Assembly (NCBI RefSeq): GCF_000720325.1
Contig: NZ_JOJM01000050.1
Coordinates: 1-59,121 of the forward strand
DNA: 59,121 nt
Source of the DNA: Streptomyces sp. NRRL B-1347
GTDB taxonomy: Bacteria; Actinomycetota; Actinomycetes; Streptomycetales; Streptomycetaceae
Direction of reading: 5' to 3'
In this document: positions 45,179 to 54,263 of the stretch, piece by piece
How positions within the stretch are numbered: position 1 is the first letter of the stretch
Layout: every line of letters begins with the position of its first letter
Made by a program: the position numbers and the translations under genes
Notes under the pieces: generated by a model
The model's database searches: none
What the model saw: only the letters and a program-made list of their open reading frames with translations
What the model was told of the DNA's origin: nothing

Positions 45179-46171
45179 TCACATGCCCCAGCGCAGCGCC
45201 GCCGTGCGCACCGGCGCGTCCCACAGGCGCAGCAGCTCCTCGTCGATCTGACATAGCGTCACTGAGGCGCCCGCCATGTCGAGCGAGGTCACGTAGTTGC
45301 CGACGAGGGTGCGCGCCACGGCCACGCCGCGCTCGCGGAGCACGCGCTGCACCTCCGCGTTGAAGCCGTACAGCTCGAGCAGCGGGGTGGCGCCCATGCC
45401 GTTGACGAGGACGAGCACGGGGTTGCGCGGCTTGAGGTCTTCGAGCACGGTGTGCACGGCGAAGTCGGCGATCTCGCCGGACGTCATCATCGAACGCCGC
45501 TCACGGCCCGGCTCGCCGTGGATGCCGATGCCCAGCTCCAGCTCGCCGGCCGGCAGGTCGAAGGTGGGGGAGCCCTTCGCGGGCGTGGAGCAGGCGCTGA
45601 GCGCGACACCGAAGCTGCGGGAGTGGTCGTTGACGCGCCGGGCGATCGCCTCGACGCGCTCCAGCGGCATGCCCTCCTCGGCCGCCGCGCCCGCGAGCTT
45701 CTCCACGAACAGGGTCGCGCCGGTGCCGCGCCGCCCCGCGGTGTAGAGGCTGTCGGTGACCGCCACGTCGTCGTTCACGAGGACCTTGGCGACCTGCACG
45801 CCCTCGTCCTCGGCGAGTTCGGCCGCCATGTCGAAGTTCAGTACGTCACCGGTGTAGTTCTTGACCACGAACAGCACGCCCGCACCACTGTCCACCGCGG
45901 CCGCCGCCCGCACCATCTGATCCGGCACGGGCGAGGTGAACACCTCACCGGGGCACGCGGCCGAGAGCATCCCCGGCCCCACGAACCCGCCGTGCAACGG
46001 CTCGTGCCCCGAACCGCCGCCGGACACGAGCGCGACCTTCCCCGCGACCGGCGCGTCCCCACGGACGATCACCCGGTTCTCCACGTCCACGGCCAGCTCC
46101 GGATGCGCGGCCGCCATCCCCCTGAGCGCGTCCGCGACCACGTTCTCCGCCACGTTGATGAGCATCTTCAC
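45179..46171 (-). CDS. dhaK: Dihydroxyacetone kinase DhaK subunit
   Basis: 330 residues from GTG 46171 (AGGAGG five bases upstream). Substrate pocket motifs SGGGSGHEPLHGGFVG, NYTGDVLNFDMAAEL and ELGIGIHGEPG, the last with the His that binds dihydroxyacetone covalently. First gene of dhaKLM, the PTS-dependent system that phosphorylates dihydroxyacetone to DHAP. A 276-base gap separates it from the divergent three-gene operon. Confidence 0.92.
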   Translation of the reverse strand: MKMLINVAENVVADALRGMAAAHPELAVDVENRVIVRGDAPVAGKVALVSGGGSGHEPLHGGFVGPGMLSAACPGEVFTSPVPDQMVRAAAAVDSGAGVLFVVKNYTGDVLNFDMAAELAEDEGVQVAKVLVNDDVAVTDSLYTAGRRGTGATLFVEKLAGAAAEEGMPLERVEAIARRVNDHSRSFGVALSACSTPAKGSPTFDLPAGELELGIGIHGEPGRERRSMMTSGEIADFAVHTVLEDLKPRNPVLVLVNGMGATPLLELYGFNAEVQRVLRERGVAVARTLVGNYVTSLDMAGASVTLCQIDEELLRLWDAPVRTAALRWGM

Positions 46172-46447
46172 GGGTACCTCCTGTGGGCCTGAAACGTGGG
46201 CCCTCAACCAGCGTTCCAGCTGTTGTGAAGCGGTCGGATGAGGGTCGGTACGAGTGCCGTCATCGGCAGTATTGACCTTGCGGCGGCGAAGGTCACGTGC
46301 GCGGACGCTCCGCGGGCACCCCGAGCCGCGTACGAGAATCTTGGCCAAACGACGGTGCGTGACTGGCCGAATACCTCATACTGGACCGGAAAAAGCCTGC
46401 CAACTCGCCATATGTTGCATGGGAGTTCGAAGGGTCGGGGGTTTCGC
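46172..46447. other. Divergent promoter region of dhaKLM and the 46448 operon
   Basis: 276 bases without a gene. 46330-46440 is the least GC-rich stretch nearby and contains TTGGCC and CATACTGG elements that could serve the rightward operon. No clear operator palindrome was found for dhaKLM. Confidence 0.5.
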
Positions 46448-48061
46448 GTGCCAAGCCGCTCCCACACTGAAGCCACCCGCTTGCTCTGTGCCGGCGTCTA
46501 CCTCGACACCGACTTCCGGCGCAGGGTGATCGAGGAACTGGTCGAGCACGAGGAGCGCCCGGTCGCCCCCTCCTTGGGCGTGGACGCCACCGCGGTGTTG
46601 AGTCACGCGGTGCGCGCTCGCTCCCAGGAAGTCCAGGTCGCGTGCGTCATGCTGATCGCCTGGGGTGCGTTCTTCGCGATCGAAGTGGAGAGCGGCGGCC
46701 TGCACATCGACTTCGCCGACGGCAGGTGGCTCGACATGCCGGTGCTCTGGGCTCCGGCGTACGGGGCGGTGTGTCTGCTGCTGTGGGCCGGGCGGGTGGC
46801 CACGGGACGCAGCATCGCCGTGTACACCCTCGACCGGGCCACGCTGAGAAGGGCAACGCACGGGCTCAGGCGGCTCAACATGCTGCTGCCGCTGTTCCCG
46901 CGGATGCTCATGATCACGTACTGGGTCACCGTGTTGTTCGTCCTGTTCACCAGGGGGCGGAACCTGTACGCCATGGTCTTCCCCCTGCTGATGGCAGGTC
47001 TCGTGTGGCTGCACCGCACCCGGGTGACGTGGATCATGACCCATCAACTGAGCCGGAGCACCTTCCCCTTGCTGCCGCCCGCCCCGCTGCCGAACACCCG
47101 GACCTATCGCCGCATCGGCGAAGCCATCACGCGCGAGCAGTATGCCGGGCTGGCCCTGTACGAACCCTTCCGCCCCTTCGTGGGCGCCGGAAAGCCTTAC
47201 CAGCCGTGGTCGTTCGCGATCGAGCTGAAGCCGAAGCACGGGGTCGGGTTCAGCGGCGGCCCCCTGGGCACCGCCGCCATCGTCGATCTGGTCCGGCCCC
47301 GGCTGGAGGCGCTGCGGCAGTCCCTGGAAACCACCAGCCGCGACCGGCTGGGAGACCTGGAGATCGACGAGATCGTCTACCTGCCCGCCGGGGTGGTGCC
47401 CCGCACGAGTGTGTCCTACGACCCCGCCGCGGTCGCGTGGCACCTCCGTAACGCTGTCGACGAGGGCGGTGAGGCGCGCCGCCACTTCCTGCGGATCCGG
47501 ATCGGCGCATGGGACGAGCACATCGTGGTGACCCTCATGGTGCGGGTGCACACCCAGGGCGGGATGCTCGTGCTGGAAGTGGCCCCGCACGTCCTCACCC
47601 CGATCCGGCCGGAGTTCACGGCCGTCGACGTGATCGTGGCGCGCGCCCGCCTGGTGTTGCGCGACGCTCTGCGGGCGCTGCTCACCAGCCCCACCGCCAC
47701 CTTCGCTTCGGGGGTGTCCGCGATGGGCACGACCGTCGCGGTCTTGCGGACCTGGCTCGCCGATCCGCAACGCGCGCTGCCGGACGGGCCCGTCACCTCG
47801 GTGCGGGAGCTGGGCAGCGTGGGGGAGATTTCACTGTTCCAGGAGATGGACGTCAGCCGCTACGTGAAGACGGTGCAGGACCGGATCGCCAGCGGGGTGC
47901 TCGACGCGCTGCGTGCCGAAGGCTACGACACGGGTGAGTTCGAGCAGCAGATCGTCAATGTCAGCGGCGGCGTCTTCATCGGCGCGATGAGCGGCGGCGC
48001 CGTTGCCGTCGGCAGCGGGGCGAAGGCGGAAACCCGGAGGGAGGAGGGGGACAGGCCATGA
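46448..48061 (+). CDS. Four-helix membrane protein with GGAVA tail motif
   Basis: 537 residues from GTG 46448 (an in-frame start 70 codons earlier would cover non-coding-looking DNA). Residues 12-60 are a soluble region with YLDTDFRRRVIEELVEHEERP and PSLGVD; hydrophobic segments near 62-80, 98-116, 146-168 and 174-188; then a long soluble part ending in VNVSGGVFIGAMSGGAVAVG at 503-522. That end motif recurs in the next protein. Not recognised. It couples (ATGA) to the next gene, so the two products probably work together at the membrane. Confidence 0.7.
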   Translation: MPSRSHTEATRLLCAGVYLDTDFRRRVIEELVEHEERPVAPSLGVDATAVLSHAVRARSQEVQVACVMLIAWGAFFAIEVESGGLHIDFADGRWLDMPVLWAPAYGAVCLLLWAGRVATGRSIAVYTLDRATLRRATHGLRRLNMLLPLFPRMLMITYWVTVLFVLFTRGRNLYAMVFPLLMAGLVWLHRTRVTWIMTHQLSRSTFPLLPPAPLPNTRTYRRIGEAITREQYAGLALYEPFRPFVGAGKPYQPWSFAIELKPKHGVGFSGGPLGTAAIVDLVRPRLEALRQSLETTSRDRLGDLEIDEIVYLPAGVVPRTSVSYDPAAVAWHLRNAVDEGGEARRHFLRIRIGAWDEHIVVTLMVRVHTQGGMLVLEVAPHVLTPIRPEFTAVDVIVARARLVLRDALRALLTSPTATFASGVSAMGTTVAVLRTWLADPQRALPDGPVTSVRELGSVGEISLFQEMDVSRYVKTVQDRIASGVLDALRAEGYDTGEFEQQIVNVSGGVFIGAMSGGAVAVGSGAKAETRREEGDRP

Positions 48062-48462
48062 CGACCGGTCCGGACACGGGCAGCGCATCAGGTGGCCGAG
48101 GGAGCATTTCCATCGGGGTGATGACGGGTGGCGCCGTGGCCGCGGGGCAAGGTGCCCGCGCCGTCGACATCTCGGCACGGACGGCGGTGGGACAGCCGAG
48201 CGACACCCTCGACGCCCCGCCGGAGCTGCTGGCGACGGTACGAACCTTGCGCGAGCACCTGCGCGTACTGACCCCGACCGACGAGACGGCCGCGGTCGAT
48301 GAGGCCCTGGCCACCCTGGAAGACGACCTCGAAAGCACGGGCAAGGCAGGGCGAGGCCATCTGGAACTGCTGGCAGCACGGTTGAACGTCGGTGCCACGG
48401 CCCTGGCGGGGCTGGCCTCCGCGGCGGCCGTGGCACAGACAGTCAACGGGTTGCTCGGGTGA
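48058..48462 (+). CDS. Small protein with GGAVA motif and helical tail
   Basis: 134 residues. Near its start SISIGVMTGGAVAAGQGARA repeats the motif of the upstream protein's C-terminus (pattern IGxMxGGAVAxGxGAxA). The rest is helical: LLATVRTLREHLRVLTPTDETA, a coiled-coil-like stretch, and a hydrophobic C-terminal helix (LAGLASAAAVAQTVNGLLG). No family assigned. Its stop overlaps the start of the third gene. Confidence 0.65.
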   Translation: MTTGPDTGSASGGRGSISIGVMTGGAVAAGQGARAVDISARTAVGQPSDTLDAPPELLATVRTLREHLRVLTPTDETAAVDEALATLEDDLESTGKAGRGHLELLAARLNVGATALAGLASAAAVAQTVNGLLG

Positions 48463-48707
48463 GGCCGGAGGGGACGGCCGGACGGGCGCAGTGGGACCCC
48501 GGCCGACAGGAATGGGTCCGGGACACGCACGGCCCACCGCCCGGCCTGCGTGGCTCGCGGGTCCTGATCGTGGCGGTGGTGGCCGTACTGCTGTGCGTCG
48601 CCCTGGGATACGGCGCCTGGTCGGTGCTGCGGGGCATCGACTGGGGGAGTGACGAACCCTTCCCCGGGGTGAGCCTGAGCGCGCGAGGGCATCAGGTCGT
48701 GATGTAG
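48459..48707 (+). CDS. Small single-span membrane protein
   Basis: 82 residues from GTG 48459 (GTGA overlap). An N-terminal WDPGRQEWVRD stretch resembles the W...W-type patches of streptomycete membrane proteins, followed by one helix (SRVLIVAVVAVLLCVALGYGAW) and a short outside tail. Third product of the coupled operon; probably the membrane anchor or channel partner of the other two. Confidence 0.55.
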   Translation: MRPEGTAGRAQWDPGRQEWVRDTHGPPPGLRGSRVLIVAVVAVLLCVALGYGAWSVLRGIDWGSDEPFPGVSLSARGHQVVM

Positions 48708-48729
48708 CGCCTCGCGTGGATTTCGCTGG

Positions 48730-49236
48730 TCAGGGCAGCGGTGGGCGCGGGAGCCGCGTGGAGCGTGTTCCGGGTGTGCGGCGGTGGAGTTGCAGCAGCG
48801 TGGCGCTGGTCATGTCCGCGGCACGGCGTACGTTGTCGGCCAGGGCGGTGATGCGTGCGGCGTCGAGCACGGAGGCGCCGACCGCGGCGATGATGATCCC
48901 GTCGGGTGCGTGCACGGGTGCGGCCGCGGTGTGCACCCCCAGCGCGTCGAGGTGGCCGACGGCGAGGCCGTGATCGCGGGCCCGGGTGAGGAGACGTCCC
49001 CATTCGCGGGCGGAGTACGGCGATGGCGGCTCTGTTCGGGGGGTGTCGATGGACATGATCTGTTCGGCTACCGAGCCGGGCGGCAGCGGTGTGCCCGGGC
49101 CGCAGGAGAGGATCTCGTCGACCTCGCCGAGGACCCCGCACATGATCACGGCGCGGTCGGTCTCGGCGACGGTCAGGCCGGTGCTGGTACCCGGCACGAT
49201 CGAGGCCAGCTGCCGCAACGGACGGCCCGCCGCCAT
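48730..49236 (-). pseudogene. IclR-type regulator remnant lacking the HTH
   Basis: About 168 codons of clear IclR effector-domain sequence (LRQLASIVPGTSTGLTVAE, RLLTRARDHGLAVGHLDALG, VHAPDGIIIAAVGASVLDA) with no winged-helix domain in front: upstream sequence in this frame becomes low-complexity. It reads as the C-terminal half of an IclR regulator whose DNA-binding half has been lost. A separate effector-domain-only protein is possible but less likely. Confidence 0.65.
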
Positions 49237-49263
49237 GCGGAGCGAATGCGAGGGGGCAATGCC

Positions 49264-49443
49264 ATGCAAAGCACACCAGTGCCGACGAAGAAGCACGGGA
49301 GCCCACACAAGGCACGATCCCGCGCCGGCACGCGACATCTCGTCGGCCTCACCACGCGCGCCATCCGCGCGCTGCTCTCCCCGGCCGCCACAGCGCCCGC
49401 GGCGGCCGGTATCGCCGAACTGATCCAACTACGGAGCCGCTGA
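49264..49443 (+). CDS. Possible small basic protein
   Basis: 59 codons from ATG 49264 with a fair ribosome site (GAGGGGGC eight bases upstream) and mostly G/C third positions. The product (MQSTPVPTKKHGSPHKARSR...) has a basic N-terminus and an Ala/Leu-rich end; no family is recognised. It lies where the missing IclR N-terminus would be, on the opposite strand. Confidence 0.35.
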   Translation: MQSTPVPTKKHGSPHKARSRAGTRHLVGLTTRAIRALLSPAATAPAAAGIAELIQLRSR

Positions 49444-49519
49444 CCAAGAAGCCGGTGCCGCAGCACGCGGGCCCGACGGGCCCCGCTCCGCCGCCGGAGG
49501 CCCGTACGACGGCGATCAG

Positions 49520-50650
49520 TCACAGGCGCAGCTGTGCGAGGTCGACGGCCTCGGCCATCGCGTGTGTGCCCGCGTCGTTGAGGTGGAGGTGGTCGCCGCT
49601 GTCGAGGTCGGCGCGGATGGCGTCCGGTGCCTGGGGGTCCTGGACGGCCGCGGCCACGTCGACGACGGCGTCGAAGACGGTGGAGGTACGGATCCACGCG
49701 TTGACCTCGCGTCGCACCGCGCGGCCCTCGGGGGTGTCGACGCCGGGGTAGATGGTGCCGGCGTAGGGGCCCATCGTCATGCCGATGGTGCGCAGGCCGT
49801 GCGAGCGCGCGCGGCCTGCGAGCGCGGTGAAGCCCTCGATCAGGTCCTCGGCGGTGGCCGGGGGCTCGCCGACCGTGCCGGGCAGGCCCACGTCGTTGAG
49901 GCCGAAGTGGAAGAGCACGTGGGTGGCGCCGGGCACGCCCAGGACGTCGCGCTCGAAGCGGGCGCTGCCGCGCAGGCCGACCTCGTCGGTCAGCAGACGG
50001 TTGCCGCCGATGCCCTGGTTGACCACCCAGCCGCGGTCGAGCCGCCGGTTGAGCTGGTTGGGGAAGCGCGTGTTGGTGCCGGTGGAGGTGCCGACGCCCT
50101 CGAACCAGGAGTCTCCGAACGCGACGGCGATCGCGGTGCCTTCGGGGGCGAGGACGTCGACGCCGGTGACGTAGTAGCGCCCGTCGATCTCCTCGGCGTC
50201 GGTGAAGTCCGCGGCGACCGCGTCGCCGGGCAGCAGGTAGGCGTTCTGCGACGGGGTGTGGGAGTAGGTCGCGAGGCCGGTGTCCTCGGGGAGGTGGAGG
50301 GTCAGCGCCAGATCGGTCCCGGCGGGAACCTCGAGCGCGACCGGGTCGCTGTGGAGCCGCTCGCCTGCGGGGATGACCACCCGTGTCTCGCCTGCGAAGC
50401 GCAGCGCGGTGTCGGTGGCGGGGTCGACGGCGCTGCCCGTGGTGCGGACTGCGAGCCGTGCCGCCGCGATGACCAGGGGTTCTCTGCCGTATTCGTTGCT
50501 GAGGAGGACGCGTAGCGCCTCGCCTCCGCCGTCGAGGTGGAGGATCTGGCGCAGCGTGTGGTCGTGGAACCCGCGGGACGGCTTGAGCTGCGTGGCCTCG
50601 CGGGGGCTGAGTACGGCGGAGCGGAAGCCTGCGACCCAGGTGGTGGTCAT
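49520..50650 (-). CDS. SGNH/GDSL hydrolase
   Basis: 376 residues from ATG 50650 (GAGGAG upstream). Block I VAFGDSWFEG holds the nucleophile Ser, block II NQGIGGNRL the Gly, block III GLNDVG the Asn, block V DHLHLND the Asp/His. A 200-residue N-terminal beta-rich extension precedes the core, as in carbohydrate esterases of this superfamily. Probably an esterase acting on acylated glycans; no signal peptide is visible, so it is likely cytoplasmic. Divergent from a MarR gene. Confidence 0.85.
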   Translation of the reverse strand: MTTTWVAGFRSAVLSPREATQLKPSRGFHDHTLRQILHLDGGGEALRVLLSNEYGREPLVIAAARLAVRTTGSAVDPATDTALRFAGETRVVIPAGERLHSDPVALEVPAGTDLALTLHLPEDTGLATYSHTPSQNAYLLPGDAVAADFTDAEEIDGRYYVTGVDVLAPEGTAIAVAFGDSWFEGVGTSTGTNTRFPNQLNRRLDRGWVVNQGIGGNRLLTDEVGLRGSARFERDVLGVPGATHVLFHFGLNDVGLPGTVGEPPATAEDLIEGFTALAGRARSHGLRTIGMTMGPYAGTIYPGVDTPEGRAVRREVNAWIRTSTVFDAVVDVAAAVQDPQAPDAIRADLDSGDHLHLNDAGTHAMAEAVDLAQLRL

Positions 50651-50740
50651 GGTGGTGAACTCCTCGTCGTGGTGCGCTGGGAGGGCTGGGTGGTCCAGTG
50701 GCGTCGGTGGCCCCGCCTCAAGCCCATGTAGTTGCTGCGA

Positions 50741-50784
50741 GGAATATCCGCGCAGCAAGCAGATGTCTACCGTAGAGATATTCC
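50741..50784. promoter_or_regulatory. Dyads between the GDSL and MarR genes
   Basis: GGAATATC (50741-50748) and GATATTCC (50777-50784) are perfect inverted copies. A 20-bp direct repeat (50746-50765 and 50796-50815, 15 matches, sharing ATCCGC and GCAAG) overlaps it. Dense repeats of this kind fit a MarR operator controlling both divergent genes. Confidence 0.5.
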
Positions 50785-50823
50785 GCACGTCAACTATCCG
50801 CAAGGCAAGTACATGGGGCTAGG

Positions 50824-51324
50824 ATGCGGACCATGGATCCCGACGTCTTCGACGACCCCCGCCTGACCGCGTCCGGTCTGCTCTTCGAAGCCCAGGAGGG
50901 GCTGGCCGCGAAGCTGGCGCCCACCCTGGAGAAGGCAGGCCTTTCGCCCTTGGACTTCGGTGCCCTGACGCGGTTGAGCCGCACCCCCGGCGGGCGCTTG
51001 CGGATGACCGACCTGGCCGCCCAGCTCTCCCTGTCGACCAGCGGCGTCACGCGGGCGGTTGACCGTCTGCAACGCGGCGGCCTCGTCCGCCGCGAATCAA
51101 GCCCCGACGACCGGCGCAGCACCTACGCCGTCCTGACCCCGGAGGGCGCGGAGCGGCTGCGCGGAGTGCTGGGCGATCACCTCGACGGCATCGAGCGCTG
51201 GTTCACCGGCCTGTTCACCCCGGAACAGCTGGACGATCTGCTCGCCCACCTGCGGACGATCCGCGACGCCGTCCATCCGGACGCGGCGAAGAACACCGCC
51301 CCGCCTCCGGCCGGGGCGGAGTGA
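50824..51324 (+). CDS. MarR family transcriptional regulator
   Basis: 166 residues. Winged helix SPLDFGALTRLSRTPGGRLRMTDLAAQLSLSTSGVTRAVDRLQRGGLVRRESSPDDRRSTYAVLT. The DDRR loop is the MarR wing. It may start at ATG 50824 or 50833. Expected to regulate the GDSL hydrolase gene and itself through the repeats between them. Confidence 0.9.
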   Translation: MRTMDPDVFDDPRLTASGLLFEAQEGLAAKLAPTLEKAGLSPLDFGALTRLSRTPGGRLRMTDLAAQLSLSTSGVTRAVDRLQRGGLVRRESSPDDRRSTYAVLTPEGAERLRGVLGDHLDGIERWFTGLFTPEQLDDLLAHLRTIRDAVHPDAAKNTAPPPAGAE

Positions 51325-51336
51325 GGACGAGCCCTG

Positions 51337-51390
51337 CTCCCTGAAGTACCTCTTCTGGACGGTCGTACGACCGGGCCCTTTTCAGGAGCG
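51337..51390. promoter_or_regulatory. Nested inverted repeats after the MarR gene
   Basis: A perfect CGGTCGTACGACCG palindrome (51360-51373) lies inside a larger dyad formed by CTCCCTGAA (starting 51338) and TTCAGGAG (ending 51388, one base shorter). Position after the MarR stop and 60 bases before the hydrolase start allows a terminator or an operator. Confidence 0.4.
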
Positions 51391-51452
51391 CGTGCGGCAC
51401 GGCAGGATCCGATCGCGGACCGGCGGTGGAGGCGAGGGGCGGAGGGCATTCC

Positions 51453-52271
51453 ATGGGTGAGTACGTCGAAGCCAACGGGACCACGATCTGGACCGAGAGC
51501 CGCGGCCAAGGGCCCGACGTGCTGCTGATCGCGGGTCTCGGCGACCCCGCGGAGGCGTGGCAGGCGCAGCTCGACGGGCTGTCGGACCGCTACCGGGTCA
51601 TCGCCTTCGACAACCGGGGGGCCGGGCGGACGCCGTTGCCCGAGGAGCGCCTGACCATGGCCGCGATGGCCGACGACGCCGCGGAACTGCTGCGGGCGCT
51701 CCACGTCGACAGGGCGCACGTCGTCGGCTTCTCGGGCGGCAGCGCGGTCGCACAGGAACTGGCGCTGCGTCACCCAGGGGCCGTGCGCAGCCTCGTCCTC
51801 GTCAGTACCTGGGCGCGGCCCGACGCCTACGTCACCTCCATGACCCGCTTCTGGCACTGGCTGGTGACGGAGGCGCCCGACGAGCGCGCCCTGCTGGAGG
51901 CGTTCTTCCTGTGGATCTACTCGCCGCGCGCCCACGCCGACGGCACGGTGCAGCGGATCATCGAGGAAACGCTCGCCTTCGCCCACCCGCAGACCGCCGA
52001 GGCCTTCCAGCGCCAACTGGAGGCGTTCATGCGGCACGACACGCTCGACCGGCTGCCCGGAATCACGGCGCCGACCCTCGTCCTGGCCGGTGAACGGGAC
52101 ATCGCCACACCACCGCGACTGGGGCGGATCGTGGCCGACGCCGTGCCGGGCGCCCGCTTCGAGGTCCTGCCGCTCGAGGCGCACCAACCGTTCCAGGAGT
52201 CCCCGGAAGCGTTCAACGCACGGGTCGACACCTTCTGGCGGGAGGCCGACGGCAGCACCCCACTCTCCTGA
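51453..52271 (+). CDS. Alpha/beta hydrolase
   Basis: 272 residues from ATG 51453 (GGAGGG upstream). VLLIAGLGDPAEAW, nucleophile GFSGGSAVAQE, Asp in AGERDIATP, His in EAHQPFQE. A typical small soluble hydrolase of the 3-oxoadipate enol-lactonase / dienelactone type; the substrate is not clear. Confidence 0.85.
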   Translation: MGEYVEANGTTIWTESRGQGPDVLLIAGLGDPAEAWQAQLDGLSDRYRVIAFDNRGAGRTPLPEERLTMAAMADDAAELLRALHVDRAHVVGFSGGSAVAQELALRHPGAVRSLVLVSTWARPDAYVTSMTRFWHWLVTEAPDERALLEAFFLWIYSPRAHADGTVQRIIEETLAFAHPQTAEAFQRQLEAFMRHDTLDRLPGITAPTLVLAGERDIATPPRLGRIVADAVPGARFEVLPLEAHQPFQESPEAFNARVDTFWREADGSTPLS

Positions 52272-52339
52272 AGGGCGGACGGCCGGATCGCGCCTGGCCC
52301 GGGCGGCTGAGTGCCACTCGCCAGTACGCGGCTGGCGCG

Positions 52340-52948
52340 TCAGCGCAAGACGGGCCCGCCCATGTGCACCGCGCGCAGGCCACGCTCGACGGTCTCCTGG
52401 TTCTCGCCGACCGGAGCCACGTAGTCGAGGACGGCACGCGCGGCGTCCTGCCCGAGCGTTCGGGTGATCACCCAGGTCGCGAGGTACTGGGAGGCCAGAC
52501 AGCCGCCCGCCGTGGCGATGTTCCCCTCGGCGTGGAACGGAGCGTCCAGCACGGTGACGTCGCAGGCCTCGACGAAGGGCCGGGACTTCGTGTCGGTACA
52601 GGCCGGCATGCCTGCCAGCAGCCCGAGCCGGGCGAGCACCAGCGCTCCGGAGCACTGCGAGCCGATGAGCTGGCGCCCGGGGTCCAGCGACAGCCGGGAG
52701 ATCAGCCGGTCGTCGGCGACCACGTCCCGCGTCTTCACCCCGCTGCCGATCAGTACGACGTCGGCCTCGGCGACGAACTCCATGGGGCGCTGCCCGGCCA
52801 CCTCGACGCCGCTCATCGAAGTGACGCGCGGCGTCGGCGTCGTGATGAAGGCCTCCAAGCCGTCCTTGCGGCACCGGTTGACGAGCGCGGAAGCGATGAA
52901 GCTGTCGAGTTCGTTGAACCCGTCGAACGTGACCACGGCCACCTGCAT
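52340..52948 (-). CDS. DJ-1/PfpI family protein
   Basis: 202 residues from ATG 52948. The nucleophile elbow is GSQCSGALVLA; MQVAVVTFDGFNELDSFIAS and AGGCLASQYLATW are typical of ThiJ/PfpI-domain proteins of the isonitrile hydratase type. It could be a small-molecule hydratase or a regulator-like domain without HTH. Divergent from the ACP operon across a 1-kb gap. Confidence 0.82.
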   Translation of the reverse strand: MQVAVVTFDGFNELDSFIASALVNRCRKDGLEAFITTPTPRVTSMSGVEVAGQRPMEFVAEADVVLIGSGVKTRDVVADDRLISRLSLDPGRQLIGSQCSGALVLARLGLLAGMPACTDTKSRPFVEACDVTVLDAPFHAEGNIATAGGCLASQYLATWVITRTLGQDAARAVLDYVAPVGENQETVERGLRAVHMGGPVLR

Positions 52949-53996
52949 CACAGATCTCCCCAGCTCGGCGTCGATGAGACCACCATCCTCACTGCTGCGG
53001 CGCTGCGAAGCACGGGCCAATCGGCAGTCAGTGGTATGGAGGCGCGCCGCCGCCGAGCCGGCCGCGGGGGACGGCTGCGGCTCGGCGGCGACGGCGGGCC
53101 GGGGCCCGGACGGGGTCGTCGTCACGGGGCCCGGCCTGTGGAGGATGGTCAGTCGACCGCGCTCGCGGACCGCTGCTCGGTCGTCCGGCGCTGTCGGTCT
53201 CGTCGTGCCGTCCCCTGGGACGGCCACGTGTTCCCCCTCAGTGGCGGGGCCAGGCGCAGGTGCGCGGCCCCGTCGCGGACATCGATTCCCCCGAATCGGA
53301 AAGCCATTGCCGCCCATGTGTCCGTGACACCTGGTTTTCTACCAGCCCGCCCCGGTGACACGCGGGCCCGTTCAGACGCTGATCGTGCCCGCATTCCTTC
53401 CGTTTGGCGGGGCATAGTCGCAGGACGCGCTGGCTCGCGCCTCCGTATGCGGGCGTGGCGGTGCCCGTTTCCTGCCCGAACCGGTCGGCGCGGCAGCTCC
53501 GCGGGCCCCGGCCCCGGCCGCGGCCACGGGCGGCACGGCCGGGTCCGCCCCGCGAATTCCAGGTTCCGGGTCCGTGGTTTCTGGCGCGTTTCGTACGTCC
53601 TCCCAATGGAGGAATCCGCGTGCCGGTAGCGCCATTTTCGCTCCCGCCATGGTCAGACTGGGCGCGAAATCCGGTATCGGCATGAAGTGATGGGAAAACA
53701 ACATGCTTTGCTGCCCATCCCGTTCCCTCTCACGTGCCATGGGGCGTTTCCGGTGTCCGGGATCGCCGCTGTGATCCCCGCCGCCTCTGCACCGGCGGCC
53801 TGATGGAAAGAGACGCTGTGCATGTGAAGGCAGCGATCGTGCTCAGCAGAGTCACTGCCGTGGCCGGGCATGTGCGTTCCCGGGCTCATTCTCACTGTTC
53901 CGTACGACGGGCGTGCGAGGGCACCGTGCACGTCGGCGGCGACGACCCGAGACGCCCCACACAACCCTGCCCCCACCGACGCGAAGGAGAACAACG
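52949..53996. other. 1-kb non-coding region upstream of the ACP operon
   Basis: No credible gene: every open frame has poor third-position bias. Short dyads cluster at 53283-53345 (CGATTC-CCCC-GAATCG, GTGTC-CGT-GACAC, CTGGT-TTTCT-ACCAG). 53560-53960 is the least GC-rich part and probably contains the promoter of the ACP-ketosynthase-MMPL operon plus a long leader. Confidence 0.6.
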
Positions 53997-54263
53997 ATGG
54001 AGCCCGTCTACGACGTGATGGTCCGCCTGCTCACCGAGCATTTCGGCGTGCCGGAGGATCAGATCCGCCCGGACGCCACCTTCGAGGCGCTGGAATTCGA
54101 CTCACTCGCCCGCCTCGAGCTGGGCATGGTGCTCGCGGACACCCTCGGCGTGAGCCTGCCCGAGGACCGGGCGGACATGACGCTCGCCGAGGCCGCCGAG
54201 TACCTGACCGCGGCCGTCGGCGAGGCGGGAGCCGCCGAGTCCCTGCGGAAGGCGGTCCGGTGA
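53997..54263 (+). CDS. Acyl carrier protein
   Basis: 88 residues from ATG 53997 (AAGGAG seven bases upstream). The phosphopantetheine site is EFDSLARLEL with Ser36. The helices and acidic surface (FGVPEDQIRPD, LGVSLPEDRADMTLAEAA) match single ACPs of fatty-acid or polyketide type. First of a coupled operon: its stop overlaps the ketosynthase start (GTGA). Confidence 0.92.
   Translation: MEPVYDVMVRLLTEHFGVPEDQIRPDATFEALEFDSLARLELGMVLADTLGVSLPEDRADMTLAEAAEYLTAAVGEAGAAESLRKAVR

Noticed and set aside
48784..49263. Long plus-strand frame covering the IclR remnant
   Set aside because: It is the complement of the conserved IclR effector domain, which carries the real protein motifs.
53653..53994. 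114-codon minus-strand frame upstream of the ACP gene
   Set aside because: No codon bias or ribosome site, Met/His/Ser-rich product, and it overlaps the likely promoter region.
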